From Sarcocystis neurona (Eukaryota; Apicomplexa; Conoidasida; Eucoccidiorida; Sarcocystidae), in NCBI GenBank assembly GCA_000727475.1, contig KL647291.1, positions 906,325-970,324 on the forward strand: a stretch of DNA of 64,000 nucleotides, read 5' to 3'. Both the position numbers and the translations under genes were made by a program. The notes under the pieces were generated by a model. The model made no database searches. It worked only from the letters and a program-made list of their open reading frames with translations, and had not been told where the DNA came from. Of the stretch, positions 50,701 to 60,800 are shown one piece after another (the first letter of the stretch is position 1; each line of letters opens with the position of its first letter).

Positions 50701-52377
50701 GTAGGAATGTACGGAGGCTACTTCTGCAGTCAGGCAGCAGAAGAAGAAGAAGGAGAAACGACTAGCAGGAAGCTCTCTACGCAGTCTCCTCCCCACGTAC
50801 ATACGCGTACACACGTGTAAAGGTATCTCCGCTACACACACAGACACAGACATACACACAGCGTTTGCTGCGCGTTTTTTATCTTCTTCGAGTCGTTCCG
50901 GGACCTACGTGTGTATCTACGACAAAGCAGCTTCTAAACGTACGTATGTCTACGTACATGTAGACGAGGGGATATATATGTTTGAAGGTGTCTGCGGTGA
51001 CACACGCGCATGCCCAGCATGCACAGACACATACATGTTCGTGTACATATACGTCTACAAACTTGCGCGCCACTGCTACCCACACTGTGCGTAGGTGGAA
51101 TCACTCTGTCATTCTTCAAGTGTATACACATATATATATATATATATGTATATACGTATGTATATACACAAATGTACATGTGTATATATATGTGTATGTA
51201 TATACGTCTGTATACATACAGATATATATATATATGTACATATACCCCTGATGTTGCTACCTCGCTCTAAATGTATTCCCGCAGTCGTTAGTGTAGATAT
51301 GTAAACGAAGGTACGTATGTATATGCATGTGTACGTATATATGTATATGTATGTATACATATACATGCGTAGGTGGATTGACGCTGCAACGCTACACGTA
51401 CGTAGACATGCGTCTGATGTTGGCACGTCGCTCTCAACGTTCCTCCGCAACCGTTTCTATAAATACACCATGGACACATGTGTATGTATGTGTATACATA
51501 CATGTATATATATATATGTACATATATACAGGTATGTTCTGTGTATATACGTGAGTGTGTATGCGTATGTGTATGTATGTGTATCAACGCGTCTACATAC
51601 ATTTGTGCAGAGATGGAACCGCGTGGGAGGACATAAATAAAAACGCGTTGGACGGGACGCTGTAGAAATTTCGTCTCGGGTTTCTTCGTGTAACGGGCAA
51701 GGCAGCAGGTGTTCTCAAGCCGTGGACGGTGATTCCGCGGGAGTCTGTCGCACTTTTGAAGCAGGTGAAAGGAACGGAAGAAGTTGTTCGAGCGGGACGT
51801 CACCGACAGTTCGCACAAAAAAAGCTCGGAGCTCTTTTTTGCAGAGAAGAAATCAAACCACAACGCGTGGCACCGAAACAGGCGATACCGCTGCGTTAGA
51901 GAACAAGAAAGTCAGTCACACACACAGAGAGAGTGCAGAAACGAGGACACGCAGGAAAAGACCGGAAGAGGAACTTCTTTTGGAGAGAGTGCTTTCTGAA
52001 AGAGTGCGAGAGAAGTCTCTATCTGCTGGGGAAGGAAGTCGAGAGACACACACATACACAAACACATAAACACACAGATATGTGTGTATCATAGGAGAGG
52101 TAAGTAGGGTCGTTGGGGGAGACCTGTGTTCCCAGTTCTTCCTCATTAAAGGTGTGGAGAGAAATAGTTGCTTCTACTTTTTTCTTGAGAGGAGCTTGAC
52201 GCTCAGCGCTTCCCACTCCTGGTCTTACTTTAGATGCACGCGCTGCAAATCTGGGGCTCGCAAAGCTTTCACAGAAACAGTCACATTCTGTCGCAACAAT
52301 GCGACAAGCGTCACGGCGAGGAAAATGGGAATGAGGACGTAAAGAGCAATGCGCTCGTCCAACAAGACGACCTCCAT
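38314..52377 (-). CDS. EMC3: ER membrane protein complex subunit 3 (7 exons)
   Basis: Exons, 5' to 3': 52,377-52,229, 49,114-48,933, 46,928-46,824, 44,669-44,570, 42,479-42,328, 39,835-39,747 and 38,517-38,314. All are GT-AG and every split codon closes in phase; product 326 aa against 261 in human. EMC3 is the Oxa1/YidC-like core of the ER membrane complex that inserts membrane proteins. Residues 1-33 start [14 protein letters not shown], the family's LLD...R start leading into TM1. [10 protein letters not shown] (51-60) and [10 protein letters not shown] match the cytosolic loop. TM2 is at about 123-145. [19 protein letters not shown] (146-164) and [13 protein letters not shown] are nearly invariant. 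TM3 is at about 180-198, followed by a Gln-rich loop and [27 protein letters not shown] (260-276) matches the C-terminal helix, then a polyalanine tail replaces the usual end. Introns are 1.2-3.1 kb. Confidence 0.96.
38338..38460 (-). repeat. CTG-sense triplet block coding for the EMC3 polyalanine tail
   Basis: On the EMC3 coding strand the triplets are GCT/GCC broken by GAT, GGC and GTT, so the tail is Ala-rich with Asp, Gly and Val. The coding strand carries CTG, the reverse of the CAG sense in NOP56 and PCNA. Confidence 0.85.
39835..39950. repeat. CAG block abutting the EMC3 exon 6 acceptor
   Basis: Interrupted CAG triplets on plus (CTG on the EMC3 strand) run directly into the exon 6 acceptor, which ends ctgctgctgcag. 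Confidence 0.85.
40113..40335. repeat. Minisatellite in EMC3 intron 5, 3 copies
   Basis: The unit is about 65-75 bases: a TA run, GCGCATGC(A/G)TATCTATCTATCTG, then TGTCTACTCTTGTCTCTCTC. Confidence 0.8.
41220..41390. repeat. AT-rich low-complexity stretch in EMC3 intron 5
   Basis: About 170 bases composed almost wholly of TATATTTA-type units; locally the most AT-rich DNA in the window. Confidence 0.8.
41851..42260. repeat. Minisatellite in EMC3 intron 5, about 5 copies
   Basis: A unit of 75-100 bases repeats with the core GATATCTGTGTTATCAACCT, AATCCATACAAA, TATATCAATACGTA, a TA run and CACGTAGACA. Copies start near 41,851, 41,937, 42,041, 42,128 and 42,207. The array ends about 70 bases from exon 5. 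Confidence 0.85.
43615..44240. repeat. CTG block in EMC3 intron 4
   Basis: About 620 bases dense in CTG/TTG triplets on the plus strand (CAG/CAA on the EMC3 strand), purest at 43,960-44,095. The long Leu/Cys/Ala frames through it are repeat artefacts. Confidence 0.9.
44250..46390. repeat. CAG block across EMC3 introns 3 and 4
   Basis: About 2.1 kb dense in CAG/GCA/AGC triplets on the plus strand (CTG on the EMC3 strand). It is interrupted by exon 4 (44,570-44,669) and its non-repetitive flanks. It is opposite in sense to the adjoining CTG block. Frames of up to 516 codons run through it on the minus strand but are Leu/Cys artefacts. Confidence 0.9.
46915..47310. repeat. CAG block running into the EMC3 exon 3 acceptor
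   Basis: Interrupted CAG/GCA triplets on plus. On the EMC3 strand they read GCTGTTGCT and end exactly at the exon 3 acceptor (ttgctgttgcag, exon from 46,928). Confidence 0.85.
48444..48473. repeat. ACT trinucleotide microsatellite
   Basis: Nine to ten ACT triplets with one CGACT interruption, in EMC3 intron 2. Confidence 0.85.
49325..49620. repeat. CAG-rich block in EMC3 intron 1
   Basis: Interrupted CAG/GCA triplets on plus, about 200 bases upstream of the exon 2 acceptor. Confidence 0.75.
50238..50312. repeat. Short tandem repeat of GGAGACACGGAGAGAC type
   Basis: About five imperfect copies of a 14-16 base purine-rich unit in EMC3 intron 1. Confidence 0.85.
51090..51460. repeat. Imperfect direct duplication in EMC3 intron 1
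   Basis: GCGTAGGTGGA, a spacer with TA microsatellite, and CTGATGTTG(C/G)(T/C)AC(C/G)TCGCTCT followed by TTCC(C/T)CCGCA...CGTT occur twice, at 51,090-51,290 and 51,366-51,460. Confidence 0.75.
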
Positions 52378-52389
52378 CTTCCCAGATTT

Positions 52390-52870
52390 CTGCTGCTGCT
52401 CTGTCCCTCGGTTTGCTCCCCCTCTCGACGGCGCTTCTCTAGGACTGCAGCAGCGGTTGCTGCTCCTGTGCTTCTCAGTGGTGTGCTGCTCTTCTTTTTC
52501 CTGCTTATGCGCGAAAGCCCCGGAGGCCTGGTGCTCCAGCTCCTCCTACTGCTGCTGCGCTGGCTTCTACCCGTCGATTTTGTCGCTGCGGCTTCTGCTC
52601 CTCCATGCGAAGGCTGCTGCTCGTCCTTCCACTGCTGCGCGTCGTGCTGCTGTACGTCCTGCTGTCCGTCGTGTCTTCTCGCTGCAGTTCCTGCGGTAGC
52701 GGCTGCTGCGGTTGCGTCGTGTTGCTGCGCCTGCTCAGCCTCTTCCTGTTCGTTTTCTCCTTCTCCTCGCTTCAGCCCGCGCTGCTGCTGGTGTGGTGAT
52801 GCTGTTGCAGCTGCTGATGTGTCGGTGACGCCGCTGCTGCGGAGGTTCCACAGTTGCTGTGCCGTTGCTG
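52390..52870 (-). repeat. CAG-sense triplet block in the presumed EMC3 leader
   Basis: Interrupted CAG/GCA triplets on the EMC3 strand begin a few bases upstream of the EMC3 start codon and continue for about 480 bases. Confidence 0.8.
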
Positions 52871-53109
52871 GCGCTTCTGGTAGCCTGCCCCTCGGACAGC
52901 AGTAGTGTTCTCGTATTAGCGCTGCATAGTGGAGAGCGATAAGACAGCTGCACCGCGAAGAAGAAAAGTTTGGGAGAAAAACCGAATTTTTTCCCGGCGA
53001 AGTCGCGAGTCAACCGTTCGACCTGCTGCTGATGGTCCTCGAATTTTGCATGCGCCAATCCACACAGAGCAGCAGCAGCAGCGGCGACGGCAGCAGTAGC
53101 AGACTGCAT
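52735..53109 (-). CDS. Possible 124-aa ORF upstream of EMC3
   Basis: An intronless minus frame from ATG 53,109 to a stop at 52,735 encodes 124 aa. It has an Ala-rich start (MQSATAAVAAAAAALCGLAH), a charged middle (KFEDHQQQVERLTRDFAGKK), an aromatic patch and a basic C-terminus. Its start context is good, and the middle is not repeat-derived. It lies 357 bases upstream of the EMC3 start on the same strand, so it could be an upstream ORF in the EMC3 leader, a separate small gene or chance. No family is recognised. Confidence 0.25.
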   Translation of the reverse strand: MQSATAAVAAAAAALCGLAHAKFEDHQQQVERLTRDFAGKKFGFSPKLFFFAVQLSYRSPLCSANTRTLLLSEGQATRSASNGTATVEPPQQRRHRHISSCNSITTPAAARAEARRRRKRTGRG

Positions 53110-54440
53110 GCTGCCGCGAACTGCACACCGGAGACACCACCTGCGTGTTGCACGGGAGAAGATCATCAGCAGCAGCCATAGCAGGAGGAGCAATACCAGG
53201 AGCAGCAATAGCAGCAGCAGAGAGAAGGAGCAGCACGCGCAGGAGCAGCACGTGCAGGAGCAGCAGGAGTAGAAGCAGCAACAGCAGGAGCGGCAACAGC
53301 AGTGGCGACGGCAGCAGGAGCAACAAGAGCAGCAAGACAAACACAAACAAGCAGCAGCAACAGCCAGCCACCCACACCCACTGCAGCAATAGCAGCCAGC
53401 TGCCGGCCTCCGAAGGAGCAGCTGCCGGAGCACCCCCGGAACAGCAACTGCAGCTGCTACACACCTACCTAGCAGAGCAACAGCAGCTGGCAGCAGAGCA
53501 ACAGCAGCTGGCAGCAGAGCGCCAGCAGCAGTAATAACCGTAGTTGAAGCCATAAAAGAGAACTTTGAGGACTGCACATGCTGTATCTTGTGTAACTAGC
53601 AGTGCAGTCCGACTCTGCGATGGGCGGCAGTTAAGGAGCAACAGCAACACATGCGTGAGAGTAGCAGCAACAACAGCAAGCCGAGCAACGACGGAAGCAC
53701 TGGCATCACAGGCGGGCGATGCAGTGCTACGGATTGCTGTACAGAAGCGGCTGGGACAATCGGACCAGCAGCGACATCAGCAGCAGGTGACGCTCAGCAG
53801 TGGCGCACGAGTGTAGTGGCAGGGCAGCTTCTCTTGCACGAAGCACACAACGTCCAGAACGGACGGCAGCACCAGCGTCGCTAGAGAGCAGCGGCAGCGG
53901 CAGCGCCAGCTTCAGCAGCGGTAGCGACAACAGCTGTATGGGCTCATGAAGGTGTTCTTTGCGATGGCTGCAGCCTTGGGGGAAACCGCATCTCAGCGCT
54001 GCAACACCAACAGAAACGGCGGCAGCAGCAGCAGCAGGACAGATAGCCGTAGAAGCAGCAGGTACACAGCAGCAGCACAAGCAGCAACAGCAGAATGAGA
54101 TAGCTATCGGACAGGGGCAGCAACCCCAGGAGTGGAGGAAAGGAGCAGCAGCCCCAGCAGCAAGCGCAAAACAAGAAGCAGCATCTACACAAGGAGTGTC
54201 GGATGCAAGAGCACTATGGGAGCAAGGATAACAGCAGCATACCGGATAGCGCCGGTGTCCATTAGGAGACTTAGCATTGAAGGCTGCCCACCAAATAGGA
54301 GGCAGCACACGGCAGCATGCCAGGCAGCAGCGGCCGCACGAACAGATGACTAAGCCAGAGCAACGAGACTACACGGAGGAGGAGCGTAACATGATAGCAG
54401 CAGCAGCAGCAACAGCACCGTGAGAGACAGAAGCAGCAGC
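53060..54440. repeat. CAG block upstream of EMC3
   Basis: About 1.4 kb of interrupted CAG/GCA/AGC triplets on plus, opposite in sense to the neighbouring CTG block at 52,390-52,870. Confidence 0.85.
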
Positions 54441-55418
54441 CGCACAAGGAGGGAGGGGCAGCAAGTGACTTTGCATCGCTGACGATGTCACACGCGATTG
54501 TCAGCTGCGCCGGGTGTTGGGACATCGAATACGCAAGCGTTACCACAGTACACGTACAGGAAAGTCAGTCGAAAGAAAGAGGGTTTTCAATGCTAAGCTG
54601 TGTATGAAATGGTGTAAGGGCAGAATGCACTACCAGACGGAATAGTCTTCCATATGTGAACATGCATGTGGGTACAAGTGTGTTCGCGAGTGTGCGCGCG
54701 GCTGCATCCACTACTTGACAGATATACATGTACGTATATATACACATGTTACAGCAAACTCATACACGTCTTAAATATATGTGTCCGTACATTATGTAAT
54801 GCATACGTATGTATACACATTCATATATATAGATAAAGACGTGAATCTGTGTATCTGCCTGCACCCAAGTCAGAAGGGAGAGGGAATACAGGTACTTCAT
54901 GTGAGAAAAGAAGTGGAGCAATATGGATAAGGAGATGGAAGCTACTTTTGTGGAGTCTAAGAAGGGACGACAAGAAGCGACAAATAGGCGGAAGCGGAAG
55001 AGTCAAACAGAGAGAGATGAATAACGCTGCGGTAGAAACGGACACATTCAGGAATATCAGGAAAGCATACAGAAGAAGCTGGCCCATCTGAACGCTGTAG
55101 AGGCGATGGTATCGAGAGAACGGACAGAAGAAGCTGCCTCGTGTGGACGTTTTAAAAAAGCGAAGGAAAGGGTTAAGCAGGACGAAGGAATAGATGCTGT
55201 GTGTCACCTAGAGGGGGACCACAACGGTGGAATGCAGCACTGTGGAAACGCAAGTCGCAGCTGCTCCTGGGGCGCCGGGCTAGTCCTCATTGAATAGGTG
55301 AATTTCTACGCTTCTCTCGGTTTCCCCGCAGAGGGAAGCGCGTCAGCTCCTACTTTCACCAGCGTGAATCTGGTGCTTGCTTCACACGGAAAAGTGGGCG
55401 CACTAGATTCACGTACAC

Positions 55419-55465
55419 ACGTGTGTGTGTGTGTGTGTGTCGAGAGAGAGAGACAGAGACAGGAA
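55419..55465. repeat. GT then GA microsatellite
   Basis: A (GT)n run of about 22 bases followed by (GA)n. Confidence 0.9.
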
Positions 55466-57238
55466 CGAAAATTATGAGTCGTTTTCTCGGTGTGCGCGTG
55501 TACTTACGTATATTATATATGTATATATATATATATATATCGAGAGGATCGACAGGGACAGAAGCGAAAGTTATGAATCATTTTCTTGAGGGGTGTTTGT
55601 ATTTATCGACCCCCATTTGCATAACGAAGGCAAAGGTGACGAAGCGTTTGGTTTGGAAGAGGTTACAGGGAAGACTTTTTACGTGTTGCCACGAAAGGTC
55701 TTCTGCCTTTTTCCGAAGCTCCGGTGCATCACAGCAACAATACATACACCCGCACATATGATATATATGTATTATATAAGTTGGTACGCGTCACTGAAGA
55801 CTAGGATGAGGCTCAACGGCAGAGAATGTATGCTTGGATAGATAATCGTGAACAAATACATCTGTGTCTGTATATATGGTAGTAGCTGCGCTCCACACGA
55901 GGTTGTACAATGACGCGAGCACTCCGCGATACACATTACGCGTACAAAAATAAGGTGTATAAGGGAAGGTTTGCTTGAACCTACGGGCGCATGTGCATAC
56001 ATAAATGCATCGTGGCAGCTGCGGGAAGAGCGAGCTACACGACGAGGATACCCCCCACTTGTGTGTCGACGTGTAGAGCTGCGGACGTTAAGGCGAAGCT
56101 GTAGACTTCTTGCCCGGCTGCGTCAGAAGTGGGCTATACCAGACGTTACGCACAGCTCATTCCGGCTCCTCCGGGTGCGCAGCACACAGTTACAAACTCT
56201 CCTGTTACGTTATCTTGTGCAGGTACACGTAGGTGTATGCATTCGTGTGTGGGTACGTTGGAGTGATGTAGATAACCCACTGGCGTCCCCGCACTTGCCG
56301 TTTTCCCGCACGGACCCGCCGACCGTCGCTCTTAGTGGCAGGATGACAAACGGAGAAGGTAAATACGGTTTTCCTGTATCACGTGTTCACTTTGCTGTGT
56401 GTCTGTGTTTCTCTTCGGATGTTTCTGCACCAACCAGCAAATTACGTACTGGAGGACTTCTCGCAGGGTGGAGTGGTTCTTCGTGTGAAGCTGGGACTGC
56501 GGTCTACTATTGCTGTTCTCGTCTGTGTCGCCGGGCTGCGCCTGCTTGCGACCGCATGTCGCCGCCGGCTAGAGAACAACCCTCCCTAGGACAGCCGCTC
56601 CGCTCCGGAAACACTGCCGTGCCTCTTCTCATCGCGCTGTGCCACGCGCCCGTGCTGGTGTTTAGGCTCTTATCGACCAACCCCACCATGAGGCACTCCG
56701 CCGTGACCACATCGGCAATCGCAGCGACCCCCACCGCACATGCCAACGAAACTTTTTCTGTCGGCCACCACAACTGTAGCACGTCAAGTAGGTGGGTCTG
56801 AGAACTAGCGTTGTCTGAAGTCCACCAGCGCGCATCCTGCTCTCTGTTCAACACAGAGGAGCACTTCTCTAGTACGTGGCGCTTTCATTGTGGGAAGGTG
56901 AACCACCGCTCTCACCAAGTCGGCAGCAGCTCACTGCTTTTCGTTCTTGTCACCGCCGCGCCGGCGTCTCGCCTTTTCCTGCGTTTTCAGCTATTTTCGA
57001 TGCTGACTGTTGGTTGCAGTCCCTTCTGCGGTCGCTTTACAGTCGCTCCAGCTGCAGTACGTGCTTCGCTTAATTCTGGCTCTTCTACTGTGGCCGACAC
57101 TTCCCCACTGATCCACTTCTAGTGCAGGGGTACGACTGTTGTGATTTTTCCCTTGCCTGTTCTCACCTTTGCACGTTCTCCCCGCACAATCTCCCCGCAC
57201 GTTCTCCTCTCAGGGTCCAGCGAAACCCCAGCAGCACC

Positions 57239-57832
57239 ATGCGGCGCCTTGAGACTAGAGTATTGCTGCTACTCGCAGCGGTGTTGTGTGTGGCGCCATC
57301 GACTGTGAATAATCCGTCAGTTTTCTCAGTAGTGGTCGTGCGTCGCGTTTCCGCTGCTGAGGACCCAGTAGTGCTGAGCCCGACGGTTCACGACGCTGAA
57401 GCGGTAACTGCGGAAGACGAGGGTGCAGCTGGAGAGGAAGATGAAAATGTCAGTGTACCTGCAGAGGAAGGACCTGAAGTGGCCACTGAAGTAGGATCTG
57501 CTACAGTTGTACCGAATGACATCTCATCCACGGTAACGGCCCGTAAAAGGAGAACCAGTAGACAGCTAACGCAGCGCGGGAAGGGCAGAGGTCGGTTGAT
57601 AGGAAGCGCTATCTCAGTGATAATAGGAGCGCTCGCCCTTCTTGCGGCTTTTTGGATGCCTTTTTCCATGCCAGTCAAGCAAATGGTGGCGGATGTCCCG
57701 GCTGTGAAGGACGCTGCGCCCGTGAAAAATTGGAGACAAGAACTCACTGGTCAGGCCGCGTTACTCACAATTCACACACTGGTGTGGGCTGCAATCCTGT
57801 TTGCAGCCGTACGGTACAGTCGTAGTCACTAG
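57239..57832 (+). CDS. Small secretory-pathway protein with two C-terminal membrane segments, unknown function
   Basis: A single exon of 198 codons, stop TAG, encodes 197 aa. ATG 57,239 has A at -3 and is followed by a classic signal peptide (LLLLAAVLCVAP at 9-20). The mature part has a strongly acidic stretch at about 41-90 (Glu/Asp/Val/Ala), a basic patch ARKRRTSRQLTQRGKGRGR at 101-119, a membrane segment at about 120-142 ending in MPFSMP, a short loop, and a second segment at 171-192. The layout resembles dense-granule, microneme or parasite-surface membrane proteins of coccidia, but I recognise no family. RRVSAAED at 35-42 could be a proteolytic maturation site (inference). Base use is GC-richer than the flanks and has no CAG repeat. 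The frame is open upstream to 57,122, but the signal peptide supports the chosen start. Confidence 0.75.
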   Translation: MRRLETRVLLLLAAVLCVAPSTVNNPSVFSVVVVRRVSAAEDPVVLSPTVHDAEAVTAEDEGAAGEEDENVSVPAEEGPEVATEVGSATVVPNDISSTVTARKRRTSRQLTQRGKGRGRLIGSAISVIIGALALLAAFWMPFSMPVKQMVADVPAVKDAAPVKNWRQELTGQAALLTIHTLVWAAILFAAVRYSRSH

Positions 57833-60800
57833 GGCTAATTCGGCGCAATGTGGTCTAGTGGTGCCAATGGAAAATCCGTGGAAATTTTCCGCTGTGCAGA
57901 TTTGAAGGCCGACCTTGTGCTCCACGTGACAGAGCTGCCGGAGCGGAGCTGCTCCTGCTGCAGTCGAGGCATGGCACGACTTGTTCGGCAGAAGACGCCT
58001 TCCCTGCTGAACAAGACCAGCTGCTGATTGTGCACACGTCGTTTCATGCTGCTGCGATGCCGAAGGGAACGTCCCGCAGCTAGCGCTGCAAGTGAGAACA
58101 CATGGTTGCAGGGGGGCAGCCGTGTAGTGCTAGGGCTGCGGCGTGGATGAGGACGAGGACAGGGGAGCCTGTGGAGCACCCGACCTTCACCAATAGTGTG
58201 CAGCCTGCGCAAATCTCGAAACGCAAGTGAAGGGCGGTGTACGCTTTTTGTGTAACACACGAAAGCGTTGCTATGTACTTGACGTTCATGTTAACGTATA
58301 CGTATAAATAGATGTCTGTATACATGTTCGCATTAGAAAAAAGCCGTTCTTACGTGATGTGGATACAGCGGTATGCGAGAATTCGTATGCCTCTGACTCT
58401 TCGTCTTTGGTTTAAGTGATTTACAAAGAGCTTTGACCACACGTCATGTCGGCAGGTGGACCTTGTTATACCAAGGGGAGAGAGTACCGCTGATTCGCGC
58501 GGTGTGGCGATTGAGATGATGTGCTGAACTAGACTTTCGTGGTCAAGTCTCTGGCCTCGGCAGCACAGTTCCACGTGCAAGGAGAGATGAAACAACAAGG
58601 CGGTGGTATCCGGTGCGACGTGCAGAGACGCTTGCTTTGAGCTTGCGTGTCACGCTGGCGTTGTCTGCTGTTTTCCCGCGTTAAAAAGGGTTTCGGGAAA
58701 GGCAATCGTCCCCCCCGATTTCGATGTACTGATTTTGTGGTGGAAAGGCCACGTGCTTGAATGCACGTGCGTGGAGCGTGTTTCTACAGGTCAGTAGTGC
58801 CACAGGCTGTGGATGGACGTGCACCCCCACGTGGGTGCACCAACAGCGAAGAGGACCTGCGGATGGTCGTGACACGGAGATACTCGGGCCGGCGTGCGAG
58901 CTGCCATACGACGTCGAAGCACATGTATTTATCCTAGAGCTGAAGTCGGACGCCTACACCTCTGTACGTGTTGGAGTGTGCGCAAGTAACCACGAGCGTA
59001 CAAAGACAAATGTTTAGGGCATCTACACATTGGTGGGGGCACAAGCGCATAGAACAACACACGCACGACCAAGGGTATTTTCTATAACGCGTGCGTACGC
59101 GGGCGGATACACGCACCCCGACTGAAGCGCGAACAAGCTGTGCAAACATTCAACTAGATTTTCTCACTGGCACGTTGGTTAATTGTACGAGAATAACCGC
59201 TCTCACACGCACACACGTATGATCATTTGGACGTGTGTGTTCGCGCCTGTGGAGTTCCGTCTGTCTGTTACCGTGTGCTCACAGTAGCATTGACAATAAC
59301 ATAAACTGCAGCTGCTTTGCGCGGTCAAACCCGTGCGGCCATAACGACGCCGTGCTGACATCTGGGTGCGCTGATACCCCCTATCACATGCGTTGGGACC
59401 TAAGACACAAGGCCCGGTTGTGTCCTTCCGTTTCCAGAAAAATAACACATTAGTCAAGGTCCACCCCGTGCGTGTATTCACCTGTCGCAGATCTGACGTA
59501 CAAACTGACGCACAACCATACGCAGCTTTGTATGTGTATAGCCACCTTCCAGGAGACTGATAGCTGCAAAGAAACTTCTCCTGAGTAAACCCGCGCACTT
59601 CATATCACCTGGCGTAAGTCTCGCAGTTACATGTATCTTGGTGTGCTCATCCAAATAAACGCAAAAGAGATCTCCTTCGTACAGTCTATCACAAGGCCGC
59701 CGGAAAGTCATGACGATAGTTTACTTCCATGCAGCTACTGCTGTACGGCAGGTGACAGCTTCCTTGCGTGTGCAGCGTTTTGAAGGGTGGTGTGCACACG
59801 AGGTGCAGTCGTGTACACCCGTTTGTCTCCAAAGTGCAGATGCGGAGACATGTGTACCCACGTGACTAGACGCCACCTACCGAACGGGACGCAATGGCAC
59901 ATACTAGTGAAAATTGTCTGCTGCATTACGCACACTTCCCTGGGAAACTGTGGAAGAGTAAAGACATTTACCAGCGCTTAAAGGTTGCTTCGTGTAGTCA
60001 GCACGTGAGCTGCTAGTCTGAAGAAACGCTTCAGAACAAACATGCGCTGCTTCAGGAATTTACCACGTGTAATCACACGCCGTGAAGCGGCAGCAAAAGC
60101 AAGCAGGATAGCGGCCGCAGCATTGGCTCAAAAACAACTCTTCAGAAGGACATAGAAATGCTTTTACACGGACTACATTCTATAGTACCGGTAGAGGCCG
60201 AACCTGGCAGCAACCGGCTGTATTACTTCGGCAATTTGGGTGTCGGCCGCGCCATACATCTAAGAGAGTTGTGGAAGAATATGGCACACGTACCACATAG
60301 CGAGTATTTGTGCCGTAAAACACGTTGTAAGAGCGTGCCCTGGCCACCCTCGTCCACTTCCATCATGTGAATTATTTACTGGTTGGACCGTGGCGCACAT
60401 TACCAGAAACCAAAACTTCTTGCAATGCTCTGACCGACAGAGGCAGTGAAGAAACTTTTCAAAGGCACATAGTGTACTCTTTTACACGCATGCGTCAGTG
60501 AATGAGAACGCGGAAGCTCCTTGCTGGTAATTAATAGCAAGGACATTACCCGAGCAATAACGCAGTTGCGGGAACGTGTCAGACCACGTCTAGGTGACTA
60601 GTCGTAGTCGCTTTCACATTTGCCGTAACTCAAATGCACGTGAGTCGTATAAAGCGTAGTAGGCGGTCAGTCAAACAACAGCTGCAGCACTTGAACCTTG
60701 TCCTGATGCACACAGATGATGAGATGATTTCTTGCACATACCCTGGCAACCTTCACGCACGTGCAAGAAAGTAAATTGCGTTCAAGCAGCTCCAGTACCG

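Larger units (their letters stand above)
52378..57238. other. Intergenic region between EMC3 and the secreted-protein gene
   Basis: 52,390-52,870 (CTG on plus) is probably the EMC3 leader. 53,060-54,440 is CAG-rich on plus; its plus-strand frames (for example one ending at 53,534 in a repeated EQQQLAA motif) may or may not be coding. 54,560-55,900 contains TA and GT microsatellites. 55,971-56,801 has a 276-codon plus frame without recognisable domains, opposed by a minus frame (56,507-56,790) with a hydrophobic segment SLACAVGVAAIADVV; neither is assigned. The last kilobase before 57,239 is more GC-rich and should contain the promoter of the secreted-protein gene. Confidence 0.5.

Noticed and set aside
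55971..56801. 276-codon plus-strand frame
   Set aside because: No domain, Arg/Ser/Leu-rich chance-like composition, and an opposing frame of similar quality. It lies in the upstream region of the secreted-protein gene.
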